Assembly (NCBI GenBank): GCA_035537875.1
Contig: DATLLJ010000105.1
Coordinates: forward strand, 1 to 64,000
DNA from: DATLLJ01 sp035537875
GTDB lineage: Bacteria; Acidobacteriota; Vicinamibacteria; Vicinamibacterales; CAVVIG01
Reading direction: 5' to 3'
DNA length: 64,000 bases
In this document: positions 57,947 through 64,000 of the stretch, in pieces
Numbering within the stretch: the stretch's first letter is position 1
Layout of the letters: every line of letters starts with the position of its first letter
Notes under the pieces: generated by a model
Seen by the model: the letters and a program-made list of their open reading frames with translations, nothing else
The model's database searches: none
What the model was told of the DNA's origin: nothing
Position numbers and translations under genes: made by a program

Positions 57947-59077
57947 ATGCATACCAGTCGCACCAGCGAGCGCTTCCAGGTAATCGTCATCGGTGCAGGA
58001 CAGGCCGGGCTGTCCGTCGGCTATTTTCTCGCCCGCCGCGGGCTCTCGTTCGTCATTCTCGATGCGAACGCGCGAGTGGGCGACGCCTGGCGCCAACGAT
58101 GGGACTCGATGCGGTTGTTCACGCCAGCGAAATACGACGGACTCGTCGGCATGCCGTTTCCGGCGGCCAGGTTCAGTTTTCCGACGAAGGACGAGATGGC
58201 CGATTACCTCGAGCAGTACGCCACGCGGCTCGGCCTGCCTGTCCGGACCAATATGAAGGTCGAGCGCCTCTCGCGTGTCGGATCGCGGTACATCGTCGAA
58301 GCCGGCGAGGGCCAGTTCGAGGCGGATCACGTTGTCATCGCGATGGCGAGTTTTCAGGCGCCTCGGGCTCCCGAGTTCGCCGGCTCGCTCAGCCCTCACA
58401 TCCGTCAGATGCATTCAGGCGCGTACCGCAACCCGAGTCAGCTGCTACCGGGAGACGTTCTCGTCGTAGGCGCCGCGAACTCTGGCGCGGACATCGCGCT
58501 CGATGTCGTGCGGTCGCATCGGACGTATCTGGCGGGGCGACATCCCGGCAACATCCCGTTTCGCATCGAAGGGCCGCCGGCCCGCGCACTCCTGCCGTTC
58601 CTCTTTCGCGTGGTCTTTCACCAGATTCTGACCGTGGACACGCCAATCGGCCGGCGCATCAAACCGGCCATGCTGTCGAAGGGCATGCCCCTCATTCGCG
58701 TCAAGCCGGCAGATCTGACCGCGGCGGGCGTGGAGCGTGCACCGAGAGTCACCGGTGTCGTGGACGGCAAGCCGCAGCTGGCCGACGGTCGCGTGCTCGA
58801 CGTGGCCAACGTGATCTGGTGCACCGGTTTTCATCCGGGCCTTTCGTGGGTGGACCTGCCGATCCGCGGGCTGGCAGCAGGCGAGCCTGAACAGGTCCGC
58901 GGAGTCGTTCCGGGCGAGCCAGGACTCTACTTCGTGGGGCTGACGTTCCTCTACTCCGCGTCGTCCACGATGATCCACGGGGTGGCGCGCGACGCCGAGC
59001 GCGTCGCCGATGCGATCACCGCTCGAGTTGCTGCCGCGCGATCGGACACAGCGCCAGCGGTTGCGGCGGTGGGCTGA
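57947..59077 (+). CDS. flavin-containing monooxygenase-like oxidoreductase
   Basis: 376 residues. The FAD site is VIVIGAGQAGLSVGYFLARRGL at the N-terminus, the NADPH site is DVLVVGAANSGADIALDVVRS near residue 170-190, and the C-terminal FVGLTFLYSASSTMIHGVARDAERVA closes the FAD domain. This two-dinucleotide-binding layout is typical of flavin monooxygenases of the CzcO/Baeyer-Villiger type, which oxygenate small organic molecules with NADPH. No other catabolic gene is attached. The substrate is not predictable. Confidence 0.87.
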   Translation: MHTSRTSERFQVIVIGAGQAGLSVGYFLARRGLSFVILDANARVGDAWRQRWDSMRLFTPAKYDGLVGMPFPAARFSFPTKDEMADYLEQYATRLGLPVRTNMKVERLSRVGSRYIVEAGEGQFEADHVVIAMASFQAPRAPEFAGSLSPHIRQMHSGAYRNPSQLLPGDVLVVGAANSGADIALDVVRSHRTYLAGRHPGNIPFRIEGPPARALLPFLFRVVFHQILTVDTPIGRRIKPAMLSKGMPLIRVKPADLTAAGVERAPRVTGVVDGKPQLADGRVLDVANVIWCTGFHPGLSWVDLPIRGLAAGEPEQVRGVVPGEPGLYFVGLTFLYSASSTMIHGVARDAERVADAITARVAAARSDTAPAVAAVG

Positions 59078-59397
59078 TTACATCCGTCACGCAGAGCGGG
59101 ACGCCGACTCGCTCGACCGGCCTCCTGGCGTCGAGAATTGCGCCAGAAGCCGGTCGCTATCCCCCCAACCGGCCCATCAGTCGGTCACTGGTCGGCACGT
59201 TCGATCGGTTTCCTGATGCGGCCGTCCGCGCCTGTTGACCGGGTGATCTCGCAACTCGATGACGCAGGTGATGATCGCCCGGTCGGCGGGGTCCGCGCGT
59301 CACAGTCACCCTTTGAACAGGCGTACACCGCAACGCGGGTAGGGGAGTCGCGCGAGCCGGATTCGAACATCCGGCCCGCGCCCGTCAAGATCTGACG
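59078..59397. other. spacer without a supported gene
   Basis: 320 bp between the monooxygenase and iorB. Short frames on both strands have no motifs. It contains a GCCGGAT-ATCCGGC palindrome (near 59356-59375) that imitates a tRNA T-arm but has no rest of a tRNA. No promoter for the minus strand would be needed here because iorAB ends in this region. Confidence 0.5.
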
Positions 59398-61638
59398 TCA
59401 GACCCAGCCGTACCCTGCCGTATTGAGCGGCACGGACCGGATTCGAACGCCGGTGGCGGCGAAGATAGCGTTGGTGATGGCTGGGATGGCCGGCGGCAGG
59501 GCCGGCTCGCCGAGCCCGGTCGGGTCGAAGTCCGTCTGAAGGAACTTCACCTCGATTGACGACGGTACTTGAGCCATCCGCGTGGGCTGATAGTTGTTGA
59601 AATTGCGCTGCACCACGCGACCCTTGTCGATCGTGATCTCCCACGCCATCATGTGGCTCATCGCCTCGACGAACGCCCCCTGGACCAGATTCGTCGACTC
59701 GCTGGGGTTGACGATCTGGCGCCCGATGTCGATGGCCACCCACGCTTTATTGATGTTGATTCGCTTGTCGGCGCCCACAGCCGCCTCGACAACATAAGCG
59801 ACGTAGCCCGCATGGGCATATTGGAAGGCGACGCCCTTGCCGGTGCCTTTCGGCAGGCTACTTCGGGTGTTCCAACCTGACATGTCCCGCACCGCCTCGA
59901 GGACGCCGCGCGCCCGCGATGCGTTGAACGCGGCGGCGGCCTCGCCCACAGGACTTGCCAGCAGATCGAGCCGGTACTGGAGCGGATCCTTCCCGGCCGC
60001 GACGGCGATTTCGTCGATGAACGACTGCATCACGAAAGACACACCGTTCGTGCCTGGCGCCCTCAGCGCGCCGGTCGGGATGTCGAACGGCGTGATCGGG
60101 GCGGAGCTCACCGAGAAGTTCGCCACGAATCCTCGCGGGAACTCGTTGGCGGGAACGACCGAGTTCGCGCTGGCCACGAAATCGCGGAACGCGACCAGCT
60201 TGCCCGACGCGTCGAGGCCGGCCTTGAAGAAGTGGAAGCCGCTCGGTCGATACTGGTCGTGGGCGAGGTCGTCTTCCCTCGACCAGAGCAGCTTCACGGG
60301 CACGCTCGGCAGCCCGGCCTTCGTCCGCTCCTCGGTGACGACGCGGGCAATCTTCCCGACCTCGATGTCGTAATCGCTCGTCAGACGCCGACCGAATCCG
60401 CCTCCGGCCCGCACCAGGTGCATGGTCACTTGACTGGGGTCGATGCCGGCGCCGAGCGCCGGATTCTGAAGAGCCGGAATCTGGCTGCACGACCAGATTT
60501 CCAGTTTCCCGTCGGTGGTGTAATGCGCCGTGGAATTCTGCGGCTCGAGTGGCGCATGTGAGAGGAGCGGAAAGACGTACTCCGCCTCGACAACTTTGGC
60601 CGCGGACTTGAATGCGGCCTCCGCGTCGCCAATGAGCGCTGTGCCGGGGGCTCCAGCCACCGGCGGCTGAGACGCCTGCGCCGAGAGCTGCTTCGCTTGC
60701 GCCGCGTATCCGACGCTGCTCTGCGTCGCCACCGGCCCTTCGTCCCACGTGACCTTCAGCGTCCGGCGGGCATTGTTGGCCTGCCACCAGCCGTCGGCCA
60801 CGATCGCGACGCCGGAAGTCAGGAAGTTGTTGCCCCGCCCCGCCACCGCGTCGACGATGAACGCGTGTTTGACACCCGGCAGCCGCTTCACCTCGTCGAG
60901 GTTGGCGCTGACTGCCTTGCCGCCAAACACCGGACATTTTTCAAACACCGCGAAGAGCGTGCCCGGCGGCTCGACGTCGATGCTGAACGCCGGCTTGCCG
61001 GTCACGATGGCGGCGTTGTCGACGCCCTTGATCGGCTTGCCGATGATCTTGAAGTTCTTTGGATCCTTGTACGTGGCCTTGACGGCCTCGACCGTGGGCG
61101 CCGGCATCGCCGCGACGCGCGCCGAGAGGGACGCATACGTGGCCGTACGCCCGGAGGACGCATGCGTGACGACGCCGCTTCCCGTCGTCAGTTCACCAGC
61201 CGGCACGTTCCACGTCTGCGCCGCCGCAGTGAGCATCATCAACCGGCCGCCGGCGCCGATCTGCCGCATCGGATCGTAGTTGACTGGAATGGCGCGGCTG
61301 CCGCCTTCGGACTGCGGCCCGTACTTCGGATGCAGATCGGCCTGCTGGATCTTGACCTGGCTCCAATCGACGTCGAACTCGTCGGCGATGATCTGCGGCA
61401 GGGCGGCTCTGATGCCCTGCCCCGTCTCCGGGTTCTTGGCGATGATCGTGAAGGTGTTGTCGGGGTGGACGGTAATGTACGTGCTGGGCGCCAGCGACCA
61501 CTCTGACTGTGCTGGGGGGCCACCGCCCTGCTGGGCGAGTGCGGGCACGTACATGCCGATTACCACGCCGCCACCGGCGAGAGCGGTCACCTGAAGGAAC
61601 GAGCGACGATCGAGCTGTGCCGTCTTTGCAACTTTCAT
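59398..61638 (-). CDS. molybdenum hydroxylase large subunit, isoquinoline 1-oxidoreductase beta type
   Basis: 746 residues. A twin-arginine leader (LDRRSFLQVTALAGGG) exports the folded protein. Xanthine-oxidase family features: PETGQGIRAALPQIIADEFDVDW, GGGFGRRL, APGTNGVSFVMQSFIDE and, at the C-terminus, GLGEPALPPAIPAI, which carries the active glutamate. It binds the molybdopterin cofactor and hydroxylates an aromatic heterocycle or aldehyde in the periplasm using water. The start is 2 bp from the end of its partner iorA. No dedicated cytochrome or maturation gene is present. Confidence 0.93.
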   Translation of the reverse strand: MKVAKTAQLDRRSFLQVTALAGGGVVIGMYVPALAQQGGGPPAQSEWSLAPSTYITVHPDNTFTIIAKNPETGQGIRAALPQIIADEFDVDWSQVKIQQADLHPKYGPQSEGGSRAIPVNYDPMRQIGAGGRLMMLTAAAQTWNVPAGELTTGSGVVTHASSGRTATYASLSARVAAMPAPTVEAVKATYKDPKNFKIIGKPIKGVDNAAIVTGKPAFSIDVEPPGTLFAVFEKCPVFGGKAVSANLDEVKRLPGVKHAFIVDAVAGRGNNFLTSGVAIVADGWWQANNARRTLKVTWDEGPVATQSSVGYAAQAKQLSAQASQPPVAGAPGTALIGDAEAAFKSAAKVVEAEYVFPLLSHAPLEPQNSTAHYTTDGKLEIWSCSQIPALQNPALGAGIDPSQVTMHLVRAGGGFGRRLTSDYDIEVGKIARVVTEERTKAGLPSVPVKLLWSREDDLAHDQYRPSGFHFFKAGLDASGKLVAFRDFVASANSVVPANEFPRGFVANFSVSSAPITPFDIPTGALRAPGTNGVSFVMQSFIDEIAVAAGKDPLQYRLDLLASPVGEAAAAFNASRARGVLEAVRDMSGWNTRSSLPKGTGKGVAFQYAHAGYVAYVVEAAVGADKRININKAWVAIDIGRQIVNPSESTNLVQGAFVEAMSHMMAWEITIDKGRVVQRNFNNYQPTRMAQVPSSIEVKFLQTDFDPTGLGEPALPPAIPAITNAIFAATGVRIRSVPLNTAGYGWV

Positions 61639-61640
61639 GG

Positions 61641-62105
61641 TTATGCCCTCCGCCCGCCGTTGGCCGCGAGGTGAATGGCTTCCTTAATCCTCAAGTAGGT
61701 TCCGCAGCGACAGACGTTGCCGTTCATCGCGGTGTCGATTTGCGCATCGGTCGGATTCGCGATCTTGACCAGGAGCGCCGCAGCGGTCAGGAGCTGACCC
61801 GCCTGACAATAGCCGCACTGCGGAACGTCGAGTTCCTGCCATGCGCGCTGCAGCGGATGCGATCCGTCGGCGGACAGACCCTCGATCGTGACGACCTTCT
61901 TCGCGCCAACCGTCGACATCGGCGTCTGGCATGAGCGGACAGCCGCGCCGTCCAGCTGCACGGTGCAGGCACCGCACTGGCCGATGCCGCAGCCGAACTT
62001 CGTCCCCTTCATGTGGAGGCTGTCCCGGAGGACCCAGAGCAGCGGCATTTCGGACGGGGTATCCACCGTATGCATCTGTCCGTTCACGACTAACGAGTAA
62101 GCCAT
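61641..62105 (-). CDS. [2Fe-2S] small subunit of the molybdenum hydroxylase
   Basis: 154 residues with the plant-type ferredoxin cysteines in KFGCGIGQCGACTVQLDG and the second, helical cluster in PQCGYCQAGQLLTAAALL and NVCRCGTYLRI. It moves electrons from the molybdenum centre of the IorB-like partner to the acceptor. Gene and protein size are typical for IorA. It has no leader and presumably travels out with the large subunit. Confidence 0.95.
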   Translation of the reverse strand: MAYSLVVNGQMHTVDTPSEMPLLWVLRDSLHMKGTKFGCGIGQCGACTVQLDGAAVRSCQTPMSTVGAKKVVTIEGLSADGSHPLQRAWQELDVPQCGYCQAGQLLTAAALLVKIANPTDAQIDTAMNGNVCRCGTYLRIKEAIHLAANGGRRA

Positions 62106-62237
62106 AATGCTATTCCTCCCGCAGGAACGTCAGTGACAAGGCTGGTGAAAGCCGCCGGTGACTACTGGGTCGAGCTCGAATCCGGCCAAGCAAATTGTGG
62201 CGGACGCAGGAGCCCGACCCCAACGGGCAAGCGTCGC

Positions 62238-62855
62238 CTATCTCGGGGCTGCCGTCAATATGAAATTGTCCAGCGAACCCTCATCATCGCCCGTCACATA
62301 TTCCCCGCGTATTTCCAGGCGTGTGGCCGCCGCCAGGACGCTTTCGAGCTGCGCCTCGGTCGCCCGGGCATTCCAGTTCCACGTCCATCCCTCGCTGGCG
62401 GACAGCCGGACAGCAAAATTCCGCCAATCGGTCCCCGGACCCGTCGGGAACCGGTAGCTGAGACGCCCCGCCGGCCCCAGAATGACGACGTCGTCGTCGA
62501 TGAGGCTCACGGCTGTCCCTGACTGTTTGAAGCTGAAGCTGATCGTGCCGTTGACGGCGGAGGCCAATTGCTGCACCACGGCGATCGGCGCGTGAAAGTA
62601 CCAGGTCTCGCCCAGGGCTTCATCGACTCCGGTAATGCAACCGCCCGGGTGACCGCCGATCGCGCTGAAGACCGGGTCAGCCGCTGCCGAGTCCCCGCTG
62701 ATGCGCCAGCCCTGGGCCGAAGCCGTAAAATCATGGCTCACAAGCGTCGGGCCGATGCGCGCCTGTGCGCCGGCGCTATCAAGCGAAAGCGCGATGAAAG
62801 GCAGCGCCCACAGAAGCCTGGCCGTGGGCTGTGACAGCCCCGCCCTCTGAAGCAT
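62238..62855 (-). CDS. secreted protein with a laminin-B-like domain
   Basis: 205 residues from ATG 62855 (a longer frame exists); the leader is ARLLWALPFIALSLDSAGAQ. The rest fits laminin domain IV (laminin B): FTASAQGWRISGD, GGHPGGCITGVD, TWYFHAPIAVVQQL, GTISFSFKQSG, DDDVVILGPAG and LEIRGEYVTGDDEGSLDNF. Such domains occur in bacterial extracellular proteins, probably for adhesion or carbohydrate binding. No other domain is fused. Bacteria keep this domain mostly in planctomycete and acidobacterial lineages; function here is unknown. Confidence 0.75.
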   Translation of the reverse strand: MLQRAGLSQPTARLLWALPFIALSLDSAGAQARIGPTLVSHDFTASAQGWRISGDSAAADPVFSAIGGHPGGCITGVDEALGETWYFHAPIAVVQQLASAVNGTISFSFKQSGTAVSLIDDDVVILGPAGRLSYRFPTGPGTDWRNFAVRLSASEGWTWNWNARATEAQLESVLAAATRLEIRGEYVTGDDEGSLDNFILTAAPR

Positions 62856-62925
62856 GGAGCGAGTATCGTCGTCCGGCGCCACCAATATCAAGCGCACCGG
62901 ACCGTTAGAGGTCAGGGCGAGTCAG

Positions 62926-62967
62926 CCTCTAACCCCCCTAGCCTCCAACCTCTAACCTCCAACCTCC
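62926..62967. repeat. CCTCCAA/CCTCTAA heptamers
   Basis: CCTCTAA CCCCCCTAG CCTCCAA CCTCTAA CCTCCAA CCTCC, five of them at a 7-bp period, in the spacer before aconitase. The same unit is at 22266-22296, and inverted at 52657-52677. Confidence 0.85.
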
Positions 62968-63014
62968 AGAGCGACTCTACGTGGTACGATGGCGTTTTCT
63001 CTAAGGATTTCCAC

Positions 63015-64000
63015 ATGTCGATGGTGAACAGCTACGGCACTCGGAAGGCGATTCAAGCCGGCGGCCGGAGTGTCGAGGTCTACAGCCTGCCAGCCTTACA
63101 GGCCGCTGGTTTCCCCGAGGTCGCCAGCCTGCCGTATTCCATGAAGATCCTCCTGGAGAACCTGTTGCGCCACGAGGACGGCCGATTCGTCGGCAAGGCT
63201 GACATCGAGGCGCTCGCACGCTGGAACCCGACGGGCGCGGAGCAGCGCGAGATGTCGTTCGCCCCCGCGCGCGTGCTGCTTCAGGACTTTACCGGGGTCC
63301 CGGCGGTAGTCGATCTGGCCGCGATGCGCGACGGCATCAAGCGTCTCGGTGGCGACCCGGACCGGGTCAACCCGCTGCAGCCGGTCGAACTCGTCATCGA
63401 TCACTCCGTGCAGGTCGATTACTTCGGCCGGCCGGACGCGTTTCAGCTGAACGCCGAGCTCGAGTTTTCACGCAACAAGGAACGTTATGCCTTTCTGCGA
63501 TGGGGCCAGAACGCCTTTCGCAACTTCCGTGTCGTTCCGCCCGACACAGGAATCGTCCACCAGGTCAACATCGAATACCTGGCCCGCGTCGTCGTGATCG
63601 ACGAAACGGCCGCCGGCCCGCTTGCCTATCCCGACACGCTCGTCGGCACCGACTCGCACACGACGATGGTCAATGGCCTGGGGGTCGTCGGTTGGGGTGT
63701 GGGCGGCATCGAGGCTGAAGCCGCGATGCTCGGTCAGCCGATCTCAATGCTGATTCCTCGCGTGCTCGGCGTACGCCTGCAGGGGCAGATGCTCGAGGGG
63801 GCGACGGCGACCGACCTTGTGTTGACGGTCACCGAGAGACTCCGGAAGCAGGGCGTGGTTGGAAAGTTCGTGGAGTTCTTCGGGCCTGGTCTGGACCACC
63901 TTACCATCGCCGACCGCGCGACGCTCGGGAACATGTGTCCCGAGTACGGGGCGACGATCGCGATCTTTCCGATCGACGCGATGACGCTCGACTACCTGCG
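63015..64000 (+). CDS. acnA: aconitate hydratase (runs off the window)
   Basis: The first 328 codons of AcnA; the frame is still open at the window end. It starts at ATG 63015 after AAGGA. Typical blocks are LPYSMKILLENLLRHEDG, LLQDFTGVPAVVDLAAMRD, PVELVIDHSVQVD, FLRWGQNAFRNFRVVPPDTGIVHQVN, DTLVGTDSHTTMVNGLGV and GGIEAEAAMLGQP. The cluster cysteines and swivel domain lie beyond the window. It isomerises citrate to isocitrate in the TCA cycle. Confidence 0.96.
   Translation, partial: MSMVNSYGTRKAIQAGGRSVEVYSLPALQAAGFPEVASLPYSMKILLENLLRHEDGRFVGKADIEALARWNPTGAEQREMSFAPARVLLQDFTGVPAVVDLAAMRDGIKRLGGDPDRVNPLQPVELVIDHSVQVDYFGRPDAFQLNAELEFSRNKERYAFLRWGQNAFRNFRVVPPDTGIVHQVNIEYLARVVVIDETAAGPLAYPDTLVGTDSHTTMVNGLGVVGWGVGGIEAEAAMLGQPISMLIPRVLGVRLQGQMLEGATATDLVLTVTERLRKQGVVGKFVEFFGPGLDHLTIADRATLGNMCPEYGATIAIFPIDAMTLDYL

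Noticed and set aside
59350..59385. tRNA-like T-arm (GGATTCGAAC)
   Set aside because: The stem around it pairs as a simple palindrome, not as a 5-bp T-stem, and there is no acceptor, D arm or anticodon arm nearby.

Overview
The window is a GC-rich chromosomal segment from a Gram-negative bacterium, most likely an acidobacterium of the Vicinamibacteria type. That placement is an inference. It rests on a DUF1552 protein, an IorAB-type molybdenum hydroxylase, RNase Y occurring together with lipid A synthesis (lpxB), two-membrane features (beta-barrels, a LytM-type amidase activator, LpxB), and many intergenic arrays of degenerate 7-8 bp repeats. Most of the sequence is core housekeeping DNA; clearly mobile DNA is confined to about 1.3-3.1 kb.

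Layout. 0-3.1 kb: the end of a DUF1552 gene, a truncated transposase interrupted by a complete IS481-like element, and the last third of a tyrosine integrase lying 24 bp from the 3' end of the tmRNA gene (ssrA, minus strand), which looks like the scar of an island integrated at ssrA. 3.6-13.7 kb: a GAF-like protein, a soluble lytic transglycosylase, an aminotransferase, an outer-membrane protein, an MFS carrier and both halves of a heterodimeric ABC exporter. 13.8-25.4 kb, minus strand: tRNA-Val, thrS, infC (apparently starting at AUA), rpmI, rplT, pheS, pheT (without its usual tRNA-binding OB domain), a ZapB-like coiled coil, zapA, 6S RNA, rny, thiL, DUF2062 and a 3D-domain protein. 25.5-34.9 kb: a degenerate S41 protease and an EnvC-like LytM protein, divergent from ruvX-mltG, then nadK, tlyA, ispA, xseB, xseA and a YmdB-like phosphodiesterase on the minus strand.

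35-38.2 kb: dnaK with a strong promoter and an upstream palindrome, hsp20, a terminator, rpoZ and a small membrane protein. 38.6-42.4 kb: a tightly overlapping minus-strand operon of gatC, gatA, a zinc metallopeptidase and an ATP-grasp ligase. 42.5-52.7 kb: amrB-amrA, nfo, a YdjM-like membrane protein, an S1/P1 nuclease-like enzyme, an outer-membrane protein, an active/inactive M16 peptidase pair (the inactive one carries a LolA-like C-terminal region) and lpxB. 52.7-64 kb: secreted and outer-membrane proteins, an MFS gene with a suspicious early stop, a PQQ dehydrogenase, a flavin monooxygenase, iorAB, a laminin-B-domain protein and the start of aconitase. Two probable gene relics lie here, one like M19 dipeptidase and one like a radical SAM enzyme.

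The most unusual signal is the set of short repeat arrays. At least seven unrelated unit sequences, all with a 7 or 8 bp period, occur in spacers. Many are paired as inverted arms, and they also supply stop codons, in-frame linkers and even signal-peptide coding sequence. They resemble in style the STRR heptamer repeats of cyanobacteria. A second candidate of interest is the gatCA-metallopeptidase-ATP-grasp operon.
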